Shown: positions 8,521 to 18,340, counted from the first letter of the stretch. The stretch is DNA of 64,000 bases from Kiritimatiellia bacterium (GCA_025054615.1 JANWZO010000001.1:62001-126000), one strand, 5' to 3'. The notes: generated by a model not told the origin, from the letters alone. Numbers and translations are program-made.

Positions 8521-10365
8521 TCAATCCAGCACGTATTCCTTTCTCCAATCCGCACGGTCCTCCCACTTTGGCTGATCGCCTTTACTCAGAATGAAATCGC
8601 CCAGCACGAGGTAGTCCATCTCAGTGCGCATGAAGCACCGGTAGGCGTCTTCCGGTGTGCAAACGATCGGCTCGCCGCGCACGTTGAAGGAGGTGTTGAT
8701 GATGCAGTAGTAGCCGGTGAGGTCGCCGAACGCTTTGATGATGTCATAAAACCGGGGATTGACGTCCCGCTCGACCGTCTGAATCCGCGCGGATTGGTCG
8801 ACGTGCGTGATGGCCGGCAGTTTGGAGCGCGGGACATTCACGCGTTTGCAGAGGTCGGGGTCGCGCATGATGCGCCGTTGTTCATCAGTCAGATCCGTCC
8901 ATAGGTCGCGGCGGACAGGCGCCACGAGCAACATGTAGGGAGACTCTCGGTCGAGCTCGAAATAGTCGCTGACATGCTCCCGCAGGCAGGAGGGCGCAAA
9001 CGGCCGGAATGATTCCCGATATTTGATCTTGAGATTCATCACCGACTGCATCTTTTCGGAGCGCGGGTCGCCGATGATGGATCGGCTTCCAAGTGCGCGC
9101 GGTCCGAATTCCATGCGGCCCTGCATCAGGCCAACGACATGGCCGTCCGCGATCAGACGCGCGATTTCCCGCGCCCAGGCCTCTCCGGTCAGTTTGCGGG
9201 CCGGGTAGCCTTTGGCGGCAAGGTATGCTTCCACCTCGTCGTCAAAACTGGGACCGAGGAATGCGCCCTGCATTGCATCCTTCGCCCCGTCAGCGTGACG
9301 AGGGTTGCCTTTTACGTGATACCACACGGCGAGTGCGGCACCGAGCGCGCCGCCAGCGTCGCCCGCAGCCGGCTGGATCCAGATGTTCTCAAACGGACCC
9401 TCCCTCAGCAGCCGCCCGTTCGCGACGCAGTTGAGTGCGACGCCGCCGGCCATGCAGAGGTTTTTTTCGCCGGTGATCTTGTGGAGGTGTCGCGCCATCT
9501 TGAGCACAATCTCCTCCGTGACCACCTGGATTGACCGGGCGAGATCCATCTCCCGCTGCGTGATGAAGCTCTCGGGTTTTCGGGGCGGGCCGCCGAACAA
9601 CTCGGCGAATTTCTCATTGGTCATCGTCAAACCCGCCATGTAGTTGAAATACTCCAGATTGAGTTTGAACGATCCATCCTCGCGGACCGAGATCAGGTGT
9701 TCGTAAATCTGGCGGACATATTTCGGCTCCCCGTACGGAGCGAGGCCCATCAGTTTGTATTCGCCAGAATTTACCTTGAAGCCGGTGAAGTACGTGAAGG
9801 CGGAATACAGCAGGCCGAGCGAATGCGGGAAATGCAGGTCGTAAAGGATTTGGATTTTGTGGCCATCGCCCACACCCAATGTGCTGGTCGCCCACTCGCC
9901 CACTCCGTCGATCGTCAGGATGGCCGCGCGCGGATAGGGCGATGGAAAGAAGGCGCTTGCGGCGTGGGATTCATGATGCTCGGGGAAGAAAAGCTCGGGC
10001 TTGTCCGGATTAATGTGGCACACTTCGAGCGCCTGCTGAATTTCAAGGGGGATCCACAATTTTTCGCGGATCCAGATCGGCATCGCCATCATGAACGATT
10101 CCAGCCCCCGGGGCGCGAACGAAAAATAGGTCTTCAGCAACCGCTCGAATTTTCGGATGGGTTTGTCATAAAACGCGACCGCATCCAGATCCTCCGGCCC
10201 AACACCGCCCTCGTGGAGGCAGTAGCGAACGGCGTGAAAAGGGAACCGCTCATCGTGTTTCTTCCGTGTGAAGCGTTCCTCCTGCGCGGCCGCGACGATT
10301 TTCCCATCGCGGACGAGCGCGGCCGCCGAATCGTGATAAAAGGCGCTGATTCCCAGAATGTTCAT
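8521..10365 (-). CDS. NodU/CmcH-family carbamoyltransferase
   Basis: 614 residues, typical of O-carbamoyltransferases that use carbamoyl phosphate to form a carbamoyl-adenylate and transfer it to a hydroxyl, often of a sugar or secondary metabolite. The N-terminal Kae1-like domain starts MNILGISAFYHDSAAAL and carries the metal-binding HHESHAASAF. The C-terminal YrdC-like domain contains GRMEFGPRALGSRSIIGDPR. It follows the SxtJ-like membrane protein gene by 56 bases. In other genomes the same pair accompanies exopolysaccharide or envelope biosynthesis genes, so a cell-surface glycan acceptor is likely here, but this is inference. Confidence 0.92.
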   Translation of the reverse strand: MNILGISAFYHDSAAALVRDGKIVAAAQEERFTRKKHDERFPFHAVRYCLHEGGVGPEDLDAVAFYDKPIRKFERLLKTYFSFAPRGLESFMMAMPIWIREKLWIPLEIQQALEVCHINPDKPELFFPEHHESHAASAFFPSPYPRAAILTIDGVGEWATSTLGVGDGHKIQILYDLHFPHSLGLLYSAFTYFTGFKVNSGEYKLMGLAPYGEPKYVRQIYEHLISVREDGSFKLNLEYFNYMAGLTMTNEKFAELFGGPPRKPESFITQREMDLARSIQVVTEEIVLKMARHLHKITGEKNLCMAGGVALNCVANGRLLREGPFENIWIQPAAGDAGGALGAALAVWYHVKGNPRHADGAKDAMQGAFLGPSFDDEVEAYLAAKGYPARKLTGEAWAREIARLIADGHVVGLMQGRMEFGPRALGSRSIIGDPRSEKMQSVMNLKIKYRESFRPFAPSCLREHVSDYFELDRESPYMLLVAPVRRDLWTDLTDEQRRIMRDPDLCKRVNVPRSKLPAITHVDQSARIQTVERDVNPRFYDIIKAFGDLTGYYCIINTSFNVRGEPIVCTPEDAYRCFMRTEMDYLVLGDFILSKGDQPKWEDRADWRKEYVLD

Positions 10366-10421
10366 TCCCGGTGTTCGATCCCCCCGCTCGAAGCCCTACC
10401 GCGGGGTCATCGCTCTCCTCC

Positions 10422-10880
10422 TCAGTGTTGCTTCTTATACTGCTCCATGTTGATTACAGGCGGCCGCGGCAGCCAAAACGACGCGCGTTCCGCATCCGGG
10501 AACGCCCGGTCCATGGGATCCTTTCGGCTCAACCAGAGGATTAGGCGACCCGCCGTGAACGTGATGTAAAAAAAGGGCGTCAGTAGACCCCACGTCAGTC
10601 CCGCCGATACCCAGAAAGCGAGTTTGGCTCCAAATCGTTCGAATCCGTGAAAGAGAGGCGGATAAAGCCATCCACCCGCCAGGACAAGCGCTGCTAGGGT
10701 CCAAACGATGGCCGGCCCGATCAGGTGGTCCCAAATCCGGAAGATGGCGAACCCGACCAGCGCCATCACCGCCGCCTGAATCGTCGACTTGACGCGAATG
10801 GGCATCGGCTTCTTCTCGGGCAGCGGGACGCCGAGGGCCTTCCACGGCCACGTATTCCTCGTTTTGGGTATGTTTGCCAC
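10422..10880 (-). CDS. SxtJ-like small membrane protein
   Basis: 152 residues with two to three hydrophobic helices (about residues 34-52, 56-74 and 86-110) and a proline-rich hydrophilic tail. The composition and the position immediately upstream of a NodU-type carbamoyltransferase match the SxtJ family of unknown function found with such enzymes. It probably helps position or partner the carbamoyltransferase at the membrane. The start at 10880 gives MANIPKTRNTWPW and leaves about 100 bases to the divergent chalcone-isomerase-like gene. Confidence 0.72.
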   Translation of the reverse strand: MANIPKTRNTWPWKALGVPLPEKKPMPIRVKSTIQAAVMALVGFAIFRIWDHLIGPAIVWTLAALVLAGGWLYPPLFHGFERFGAKLAFWVSAGLTWGLLTPFFYITFTAGRLILWLSRKDPMDRAFPDAERASFWLPRPPVINMEQYKKQH

Positions 10881-10979
10881 AGCGAAACTCCGATCCGTTG
10901 CAGAGTACGAAAAACAGGTTCACAGTCAATGGAATCAGCCGTGCCGTAAGGCGGAGATGACGAGCGTCGATAAAATAAT

Positions 10980-11543
10980 GTGATTCGTTGCCTAAGAATA
11001 TTTGCGCTGTTGACCATCCTCGCGATCGTACCCGCCGCCCGGGCGCTTTCAGCCGAAAAGCCGCATTTCGCCCGCCTGGTTGAGATTCATGGCTCGCGAT
11101 TGACGCTGCGCGGGACTTCATTGCTGCGCGTGGGCTACGTGTTTCGCGTGTACTGGGCCGCTCTGTATGTCGGCGAGGGGATTCCCACCGATCGGGTTTT
11201 GGAAGATGTTCCCAAACGCCTGGAGATCGTCTATCTGAGGAAAATATCTGCCAAGGACATTGTCCGAGCCGGCAATGAAATCCTGCAGCGTCAAACGGCG
11301 CCCGACCAGCTCGAGGCGATCCGATCGCGGGTTGACCAAATCAATGCAGTGTATCGCAGCGTGCGGCCGGGTGATCGGTACACGCTCACCTACGTGCCGG
11401 GCGTCGGCTCCGATCTCACCCTGAACGGAGAATGGCTCGCTCGAATCCCTGGCGCGGATTTTGCCCGCCACTACTTCGGAATTTGGCTGGATCCGCGGAA
11501 TGAATACAGGGAGTTTCGCGCTGCGCTGATGGGCTCGGACTAG
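10980..11543 (+). CDS. Exported chalcone-isomerase-like protein
   Basis: 187 residues beginning at a GTG, with a signal peptide (about residues 1-25, ending ALSAE). The mature part has RGTSLLRVGYVFRVYWAALYV, typical of the bacterial chalcone-isomerase-like domain, and the later block GDRYTLTYVPGVGSDLTLNGEWLARIPG..FARHYFGIWL. Bacterial members are periplasmic and mostly of unknown function; true flavonoid chemistry is not implied. It stands alone, divergent from the SxtJ-like gene and convergent with fmt (stop codons four bases overlapped). Confidence 0.8.
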   Translation: MIRCLRIFALLTILAIVPAARALSAEKPHFARLVEIHGSRLTLRGTSLLRVGYVFRVYWAALYVGEGIPTDRVLEDVPKRLEIVYLRKISAKDIVRAGNEILQRQTAPDQLEAIRSRVDQINAVYRSVRPGDRYTLTYVPGVGSDLTLNGEWLARIPGADFARHYFGIWLDPRNEYREFRAALMGSD

Positions 11544-12472
11544 GCCGATGTGTCGACGTCGAGCCGGTCGCCGGGCGAGACCCTCGCGCCCCTTGCCCAA
11601 TCCGCACCAGACATTTCGCGCTTTCCCTCCGGCTGCACCGAGAGCAGACGCAGCGCGCCTTGGCCACAGGCGACCAGTGGCCCGTTCCGGCTCGCTTCAA
11701 GAATTTCGCCAGGCGCTCCGGATCCCTCCTCTGCGCGCGAGGCCAAGACAGCGATCCGCCGCCCCTGAAACGAGCCAAAGCTGCCCGGCCAAGGGACGAA
11801 GCCGCGTATCTGATTGTGTAACTCCGTTGCAGGTCGCCTCCAATCCAAGCGCCCGTCCTCTTTGGTCAGTTTTCGCGCCCATGTGGCCGACGCCTCGTCC
11901 TGCGGAGTTCGCCGGACCTCGCCGTTCTCGATGAGTCGGATCGCCTCCAACATGAGTTCGGCTCCGGCGTTGGCGAGTCGTGACTCGAGCGTCAGAGCGG
12001 TGTCCCCAGGGAAAATGGGATGGCTTTGCTGCAACAAAATCGGTCCCGCGTCCATCTTGGGCGTCACCTCGGCAATCGTCACCCCCGTTTCCGTCTCGCC
12101 GTTTGCGACGGCCCATTGAATCGGAGCCGCCCCCCGATAGCGCGGCAGCAGCGAGGGATGAATGTTGATGCATCCTTTGGGGGGCAGGTTGAGTAATCGC
12201 GAGGGGATGTATTGGCCGTACGCCGCAACCACGATCAGCTCCGGCGCCCGTGCGGCGATTTCTTCGAAGGCGTCACCGATTCGCTCAGGAGTGAGTGTCG
12301 GAATCCCGAGCCGTTCAGCCGCGTCTTTTGCAGGGCAGGGCTTGACCTTTCGGCCGCGGCCCTGCGGGCGATCGGGCTGCGTCACGCAGGCGAGCACAAG
12401 ATGCGGCGAGCGCGCTAGCGCCTCGATCGCGGGCACCGCAAATGCGTCCGAGCCCATGAAGAGAATTCGCAT
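11540..12472 (-). CDS. fmt: Methionyl-tRNA formyltransferase
   Basis: Formylates initiator Met-tRNA with 10-formyl-tetrahydrofolate. 310 residues from the ATG at 12472 (MRILFMGSDAFAVPAI), the family length. The frame runs open upstream, but that part is a shadow of the glycosyltransferase gene. The catalytic block HPSLLPRYRGAAPIQWA and GVTIAEVTPKMDAGPIL are intact, followed by the C-terminal OB-like domain. It starts eight bases after the glycosyltransferase stop, so it is the last gene of a unit that begins with the YfhO-like gene. The usual partner def is absent. Confidence 0.96.
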   Translation of the reverse strand: MRILFMGSDAFAVPAIEALARSPHLVLACVTQPDRPQGRGRKVKPCPAKDAAERLGIPTLTPERIGDAFEEIAARAPELIVVAAYGQYIPSRLLNLPPKGCINIHPSLLPRYRGAAPIQWAVANGETETGVTIAEVTPKMDAGPILLQQSHPIFPGDTALTLESRLANAGAELMLEAIRLIENGEVRRTPQDEASATWARKLTKEDGRLDWRRPATELHNQIRGFVPWPGSFGSFQGRRIAVLASRAEEGSGAPGEILEASRNGPLVACGQGALRLLSVQPEGKREMSGADWARGARVSPGDRLDVDTSA

Positions 12473-12480
12473 CGCTGCCT

Positions 12481-13539
12481 CTAGGTCGTCGGACGCCCCA
12501 TCAGGTCGCTCAAATCCCTGCCCGGCCGAACAACCTCGAACCAGATCCCGACTCCGTACGCGACGTGCATGAACGGCAATAGGGGCAGGAGCAGAGAATC
12601 CGCGAACCGCCTTGTTTGCCAGACCACTTCCGCCGTGACCGCCAGCGCCACAAGAAAGTAGGCCGCGACATTCGCGGCCAGCAACCATGACCCCGCAACG
12701 TGGACTGCGGCCAGCGCCGCGCACACCACGAGCGACGCGACCCACGCCGCCGGCACCAATGGCGTCCATTCCACATCGACGCCGGCGCGAATCAGCCGCA
12801 CACGCGTCGCTCCATATCGAAAAATCTGTCGCCAGAATCCGCGGAAGGTGGTCTTGGGATAGTGGAAAACATATGCCTCCGAGTCGAAGACGAGCGCGTA
12901 GCCCATTCGCGCCGTGCGGAACGCCGCAACCATCTCTTCGCCGGGGTAGAACGCTGGATCAAAACCGCCCAGTCGCTCCATCGCCTCGCGGCGAAAAACC
13001 ATGTTGCAGCCGATGATCCGAGACCATTTGACCCGCTTGCGCGCCTCGGCGCCTCGAAGATAGCGGTGCGCAACGTAACCGGCCGCCCGGGATGAAAGCG
13101 CGAGCCCCGCCAGCCGGGCGAATAGAGAAATATCCGTGGGCACCAACGAAGGCCCGCTCACCATCCCGACATCCGGCGCGGAAAACGAGTCAAGAATCCG
13201 GCCGATCCAATGGCTGGGGACGTAGACATCGTCGTCCAGAAAGGCGACTAGATCGGCTCGGGCCTCTTGAAACCCCGCATTGCGCTTTCGACTCGCGTCG
13301 CCGGTTTCAAAGCGCATGGGCAGGTGCCGGACCCGCGGGTTGCCCGAAATGAGCGCCGCCACGCGCTCCGAAACCGCTGCATCAGGAATAATGCCGACGA
13401 TGATGATTTCGATCAGGCCGGCATCCGGCGATGCCAGAAGCGATTCCAGTGATTTGAACAGGATTGGCCGACCCATGGTGGGGATCACCACCGAGAGCGA
13501 CGGCCTTGCCCCACCGGACTCTCGCGCGTCAGGCCTCAT
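12481..13539 (-). CDS. Family 2 glycosyltransferase, membrane-anchored
   Basis: 352 residues from the ATG at 13539. The GT-A fold begins at SVVIPTMGRP, has the sugar-nucleotide/metal-binding LVAFLDDDVYVP, and GCNMVFRREAMERLGGFD in the acceptor part. C-terminal hydrophobic segments (about residues 260-320) anchor it in the inner membrane. It overlaps the end of the YfhO-like gene by 11 bases and precedes fmt by eight. The likely role is sugar addition to a lipid-linked surface glycan; donor and acceptor are unknown. Confidence 0.85.
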   Translation of the reverse strand: MRPDARESGGARPSLSVVIPTMGRPILFKSLESLLASPDAGLIEIIIVGIIPDAAVSERVAALISGNPRVRHLPMRFETGDASRKRNAGFQEARADLVAFLDDDVYVPSHWIGRILDSFSAPDVGMVSGPSLVPTDISLFARLAGLALSSRAAGYVAHRYLRGAEARKRVKWSRIIGCNMVFRREAMERLGGFDPAFYPGEEMVAAFRTARMGYALVFDSEAYVFHYPKTTFRGFWRQIFRYGATRVRLIRAGVDVEWTPLVPAAWVASLVVCAALAAVHVAGSWLLAANVAAYFLVALAVTAEVVWQTRRFADSLLLPLLPFMHVAYGVGIWFEVVRPGRDLSDLMGRPTT

Positions 13540-15961
13540 CCCTGCGAAGGCGACTGCTTCGAGCGGCAAACACCGCGCCGAGCGCCGCCAAGGCAAATCC
13601 GACCGCCTGCGCATGGAGCGTCAACCGCGGCGGATAATGCTCGAGCGTGACGGCGTGAATCCCGGCCGGAACCCAGACACCCACGAAGATATGATCGCAT
13701 CGAAACACATCCGCCGGCTCGCCGTTGATGGTGGCCCGCCAATAGGGAGTGTATTTTTCGCTGAACCGCAGCACGCCGCCGGACTCGGATGCCACCCGCA
13801 ATTCCGCGCGGCCCGTCTCGAAGCGAAGGATCTCGACGGACCCGGAAATCCCGGAACCAGTCGACTCCGGAAGACGAACCGTTTCCGGCACGAGGGCTCG
13901 TTCCAGCGGCGTATACTCCCGCGACGCCATCCGGTCCAGTGTCCGACGCTTGTCTAGCGCCTCCCACCCCGACAGCAGCGCGAAACGCGGTGCCGGAGCG
14001 ACATGTCGCGCGACAATATGCCGCCCGCGATTCTGCTCGGTCCCGGCGGCAACGCGGAATCCGCCGCCCTGCGGAAACACATTGAACGCATATTCGAGCG
14101 AAAATTTTCCCCGAAAACTCGGGTTGCTTTCCAATTCCGGCCAGACTTGCGCCGGACCGAGCAGATATCCGATGGCAAATGAAGGCCACAGGACATCCGG
14201 ACGATTTCCCACAGCCTGAAAATACTCGCGGTAATCTTCGGGCATGCGCATTTGCGCAGCGTTGTAGGTCGCAATCCCGCAATACGGAAACAGAATGTTG
14301 AGCCAGTGCGAATATGCCGGATCTTGGCCCGCGATGAAAACCCGCTGGGAGCCCAGTCGTTCGGCCAACAGATCGACCACAGCGTTGCGCGAAATAAATC
14401 CCTCCGCCGGCACGGTCTTGACGTAGTGGCGACTGATGATTAGTTGGTCCACGGCAACCACTGCCACGGCTGCCCATGCCAGGCGCCCCGACGAGCGTCT
14501 GCTCAGCGCCAGGCAGAGCCCCGCTGCCACCGCGAGCAATGCGCCCGCATGCAAAACGGACCATGCGCGGTTTTCGGCTATGACCCCGCCGAATTGGCCC
14601 CAACCCGCTTGTGCGAAGCGTTGTGCGGACGTAGCGGTCGAAGAAACCATCCCAAGCCCTATCAGCAGCAGCAGCGCCGCCACTCCGGCGGCAGCGAAAG
14701 CGAAGCGCCGCGCGCGTCGGCTGTCGGCCGCTTGCGATGCCAACAGGGCATCCAGGCCGAAGGCCGCCAACACGCCTATTGCGAATTGCGTCACCTGCAT
14801 GAACTTGACGGGCGCCCGGATCGACGACATGCCCGGAAGCTCAAAAAACAACCGGTAGACGGGCGTGAATTTTCCACAGCCGAGCACGAAGGTAACGGCG
14901 ACGGCCACCAGCCAAAATATAGTTTCCAGCCGCCGCGGATGTCCGCGCTGCAACCCCAACCAAACCCCTAGGCAGGCAAACGCGACCGGGATCGACCCCA
15001 GATACAGCGTCTCCAGCTTGAAATTCATGAAACCCTGCCGCGTGGTGTCCCATTCTTTGGAACGGCCCAATCGGCCCCAATAAGGGCCGGCCGTCTCGCC
15101 GCTTCGCCATCCGAAAAATCCCGGCGCAATCCATTCGATGGTCTCCTCCGGCGGCCAGCTCCACTGCGTACAGTAGTCCCAGACCTCCTCCGGAGTCCGG
15201 GCCTCCGAGCCCTCCCCATCCAGTGCGTAGAACGAAGTAGCCACCCAGATCGCGCGGCCCGCCGTCAAAAGCGCCACGATTCCGATCGGAACCAGTGTTC
15301 GCGCCCAGAGGACCCAAGAGCGCCCGAACTCACGCGCAGCGGCGAATAGAGCATAGGGTCCGAGAACGATTGAGAAAAATACCGCCAGGTCCGCCTGCTC
15401 CAAAAACATGCCCCCGCATGCCGCTCCCGCAAGCGCGCCCCATGCGGCGGAGCGTCGACGTATTGCCTCCTCGATCAGCCAGACCGCCAGTCCGGCAAAC
15501 ATCACCACGCCAAATTTGCCGATGTGCCCCGCATAGGTCAGAAAAAAGGTGCTGCCCAGCCAGAACGCGGTAAGCGCTCCCAGCAGCGCAGGGACCAGAC
15601 GCACTCCCCTCGCGCGCAAAAACAGCCCAAAGCCAATCGTGCCGACGGCAAGATCGAAGGCATGGATCACCTTGTGAAAAAGGCCAACCGGCAGTAGCCA
15701 CAGCAGCAGGTTCGTCGAATTGATCAATAGAAAGCCCGGCTGACCGGCCAGAATGGAATCGTCCCAGAGTCGCCAGAACCCCTCTGGCAGCCAACGCTGT
15801 CGCATGGCGACATGGCCGATGTTGTCGTCGCTGGTGAACAAAACCGTACCTGGCAGCCACGCCTCGCGATACACGATCAGACCCATCGCGATTGCCGCCG
15901 CGATAAGTGCCCAATAATCCCGGCGCGGCCATGCCAGGCTGCCTGCTTGTTCTTTACTCAT
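13529..15961 (-). CDS. Large YfhO-like membrane protein
   Basis: 810 residues with about a dozen transmembrane segments spread from residue 15 to about 470, then a soluble extracytoplasmic domain (about 490-780) and a last hydrophobic segment near the C-terminus. The arrangement and motifs such as SDDNIGH near the first loop and GYWRATINGEP-like CRYTPYWRATINGEPADVF near the end resemble the YfhO/GT-C-like membrane protein family implicated in glycosylating cell-wall polymers. It is first gene of a three-gene unit with a GT2 enzyme and fmt. Specificity cannot be inferred. Confidence 0.75.
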   Translation of the reverse strand: MSKEQAGSLAWPRRDYWALIAAAIAMGLIVYREAWLPGTVLFTSDDNIGHVAMRQRWLPEGFWRLWDDSILAGQPGFLLINSTNLLLWLLPVGLFHKVIHAFDLAVGTIGFGLFLRARGVRLVPALLGALTAFWLGSTFFLTYAGHIGKFGVVMFAGLAVWLIEEAIRRRSAAWGALAGAACGGMFLEQADLAVFFSIVLGPYALFAAAREFGRSWVLWARTLVPIGIVALLTAGRAIWVATSFYALDGEGSEARTPEEVWDYCTQWSWPPEETIEWIAPGFFGWRSGETAGPYWGRLGRSKEWDTTRQGFMNFKLETLYLGSIPVAFACLGVWLGLQRGHPRRLETIFWLVAVAVTFVLGCGKFTPVYRLFFELPGMSSIRAPVKFMQVTQFAIGVLAAFGLDALLASQAADSRRARRFAFAAAGVAALLLLIGLGMVSSTATSAQRFAQAGWGQFGGVIAENRAWSVLHAGALLAVAAGLCLALSRRSSGRLAWAAVAVVAVDQLIISRHYVKTVPAEGFISRNAVVDLLAERLGSQRVFIAGQDPAYSHWLNILFPYCGIATYNAAQMRMPEDYREYFQAVGNRPDVLWPSFAIGYLLGPAQVWPELESNPSFRGKFSLEYAFNVFPQGGGFRVAAGTEQNRGRHIVARHVAPAPRFALLSGWEALDKRRTLDRMASREYTPLERALVPETVRLPESTGSGISGSVEILRFETGRAELRVASESGGVLRFSEKYTPYWRATINGEPADVFRCDHIFVGVWVPAGIHAVTLEHYPPRLTLHAQAVGFALAALGAVFAARSSRLRRDEA

Positions 15962-16157
15962 CGGATGCCATTTGGAATGAGATCGCGAGAATCCGAAAAA
16001 CCCGCCGTCAGGACAACCCAGAAAATGGCGATATCTCCACTCGCACCCCAGGAGGGGTTGCCCGGCTGGCTCCGCAGACAGACTGAGTTTTCACGACCCT
16101 AATCTTGCGTGGGCGTGTCGCATCGCATACAAGCCATGGTTTGTTTTGATTCATGCA

Positions 16158-17822
16158 ATGGATTGGCTCATTCAACTGATTACTGGTCACTCCGCAGCGC
16201 ATGCGGTGCTCATCTTCAGCGCCGTCATCGCGCTCGGTGTCGGGCTGGGACACATTCGTATCTTCGGGGTGAGTCTTGGCATCGCAGGCGTCCTCTTCGC
16301 GGGCCTGTTCTTCGGGCACTTTCACCTCACAGTCGAGGATGAAATCCTCGAATTCATCCGCGAATTTGGACTCATTCTGTTCGTGTACACGATCGGAATG
16401 CAGGTTGGGCCGGGTTTTTTTGCCTCTTTCCGACGACAGGGCCTTCGGCTCAATCTTCTCGCGGCCGGCGTGGTTTTTGGAGGCGTCCTTACGGCGATCG
16501 CCATCTATCACCTCACCGGGCTGCCGGTTCCCGTGCTGGTCGGCTTGCTGTCCGGCGCCGTTACCAACACCCCAGGGTTGGGAGCCGCGCAACAGGTCCT
16601 GCGGGACCGCTTGCCGGACTCCCCGGACCTCGCGCTGCCGGGAATGGCCTACGCGGTGGCCTACCCCTTCGGCATTCTCGGCATCATCCTCACAATGTTG
16701 CTCATCCGGAAGATCTTTGGCATCCGGATTGAAGAGGAGGCCGCCCGCTTTGACCAAGAGCAGGGGCAGAAAGGACAGTCTCCCCGTAATTTCAACTTGC
16801 AGGTTTCCAACGCAAAGCTCAACGGCTTAGAGGTCCGCCGCCTCGCAGGGCTCGTGCAAGCCGATTTCGTCATCTCCCGGCTCTTGCGAAAGGACAAGGT
16901 CATCATCCCGCATGCCGACACCACCCTGCAGTTAGGCGACATCTTGCACGTGGTGTGCACCCCGGACAATGCGGAGAAACTCTCCCTGGTTGTCGGCGAC
17001 CTTACCGCCGTCGATGTGCGGTCGGTCCCTAGCGGCCTGACCGTGCGCAACATCCTGATCACGCAGAACAGCGCCGTCGGCAAAACTATCGGGGAGCTTG
17101 ACCTGCTCAACCGCTATGGCGTCGCCATCACGCGAATCAACCGCGCCGGCACTGAACTGTTGGCCAAGGCCGGCCTCGAGCTGCAATTCGGCGACCGCGT
17201 GACTGTTGTGGGCGAGGAAAATGCCCTCAAAAAGGTCGCCGTCGAGCTCGGTGACTCGCTCAAACAGCTCAATCATCCCAACGTGCTGCCGGTCTTCGTC
17301 GGAATCATTCTCGGCGTTTTGCTGGGTAGCATCCCCCTGCCGATTCCCGGCGTCCCTGCTCCTGTCAAACTCGGACTTGCCGGCGGGCCTCTGTTGGTCT
17401 CGATCCTGCTCAGCCGCTTCGCACGTGTGGGCCCGATCGTCTGGTATTTGCCGCTCAGCGCCAACCTCGCACTCCGCGAAATCGGGATCACGCTTTTCCT
17501 TGCGTGCGTCGGGTTGAAGTCCGGCGGACGCTTTGTCGAAACACTGATCGCCGGAGACGGCCTGATGTGGATGGGGCTCGGCGCTCTTATCACGGTCATT
17601 CCGATCGTGACGGTCGGGATCATCGCGCGAGCGGTTTACCATCTAAATTACCTCTCGATCTGCGGGTTGCTCGCCGGCAGCATGACCGACCCGCCGGCGC
17701 TCGGCTTCGCGAACCAGATGGCATCGTCCGATGCGCCCGCCATCACCTATTCCAGCGTTTACGCGCTGACGATGTTCCTCCGCATCCTCACGGCGCAGGC
17801 ACTCGTGCTACTGCTTCTCTAG
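16158..17822 (+). CDS. AspT/YidE-type putative transporter with two TrkA-C domains
   Basis: 554 residues of the aspartate:alanine exchanger family (AAEx). About five membrane helices (residues 1-165) including the conserved GAVTNTPGLGAAQQVL, then two TrkA-C regulatory domains (about 205-285 and 290-375), then a second set of helices (about 380-554) with GSMTDPPALGFAN mirroring the first. This duplicated layout is that of YidE/YbjL. Substrate is probably a small carboxylate or amino acid, but unknown. The ATG at 16158 is preferred; a TTG four codons upstream is possible. Transcribed divergently from the YfhO-like gene. Confidence 0.88.
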   Translation: MDWLIQLITGHSAAHAVLIFSAVIALGVGLGHIRIFGVSLGIAGVLFAGLFFGHFHLTVEDEILEFIREFGLILFVYTIGMQVGPGFFASFRRQGLRLNLLAAGVVFGGVLTAIAIYHLTGLPVPVLVGLLSGAVTNTPGLGAAQQVLRDRLPDSPDLALPGMAYAVAYPFGILGIILTMLLIRKIFGIRIEEEAARFDQEQGQKGQSPRNFNLQVSNAKLNGLEVRRLAGLVQADFVISRLLRKDKVIIPHADTTLQLGDILHVVCTPDNAEKLSLVVGDLTAVDVRSVPSGLTVRNILITQNSAVGKTIGELDLLNRYGVAITRINRAGTELLAKAGLELQFGDRVTVVGEENALKKVAVELGDSLKQLNHPNVLPVFVGIILGVLLGSIPLPIPGVPAPVKLGLAGGPLLVSILLSRFARVGPIVWYLPLSANLALREIGITLFLACVGLKSGGRFVETLIAGDGLMWMGLGALITVIPIVTVGIIARAVYHLNYLSICGLLAGSMTDPPALGFANQMASSDAPAITYSSVYALTMFLRILTAQALVLLLL

Positions 17823-17867
17823 TGCGTCGCAGACGAGGGGTGGGGCCAACCGTCAGAGCCGGATCCC

Positions 17868-18323
17868 CTACTCCACGGCAAGCGGGTTCTTCCACAGAAT
17901 GTCATTGGTCGTGCTGCGCAAGATCACGAGGACGACCTGCCCCGGCTGGATCACATGGTCCTCTGCGCTGCCGGATCCTCCCGTCTGATACCACCACCGA
18001 CCACCTTCCCGCGCATTTCGCCAGATTCGAACCGCCGGGCTGCGGTCCATCACGTCGCGGCTCGCAAAAATTCGAATTTCATCCGCAATCATAATTCCGT
18101 TCGCCGCGGACAAGGATTCCAGACCCAGTTCGCGCAACGGAACGACCCGAGGCGCTGAGAAGGTCACCACGTTAACCACATTCGAGGCGGAAAGTCGGTC
18201 TTTCGCCAGGTGAAGTTCCAAGCGCTGTGGCGCTCCGGTTTGCGCCTGGGCGGTGATTCCGAGCGCGATCGCAAAGAGAAGTGCGATCCCCATTGTCTTT
18301 CGAGCGGAGTGGTACATATTCAT
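17868..18323 (-). CDS. Small exported protein sharing a domain with the 2127-residue secreted protein
   Basis: 151 residues with a signal peptide (about 1-28, AQA-Q). The mature part aligns by eye with the C-terminal end of the large secreted protein at 47271-53654: LRELGLESLSAANG..ADEIRIF against LNEMSLAGSGI..SDEIRIL, and VIQPGQVVLVILRSTTNDILW against VIEPDDAIIFVRRTTNTIYW. It may therefore be a stand-alone copy of a surface or sorting-associated domain. Function is unknown. The coding start overlaps no gene, but the region just upstream holds the GTG of the divergent metallophosphatase. Confidence 0.7.
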   Translation of the reverse strand: MNMYHSARKTMGIALLFAIALGITAQAQTGAPQRLELHLAKDRLSASNVVNVVTFSAPRVVPLRELGLESLSAANGIMIADEIRIFASRDVMDRSPAVRIWRNAREGGRWWYQTGGSGSAEDHVIQPGQVVLVILRSTTNDILWKNPLAVE

Positions 18324-18340
18324 GCGGGAATTTTACACCT

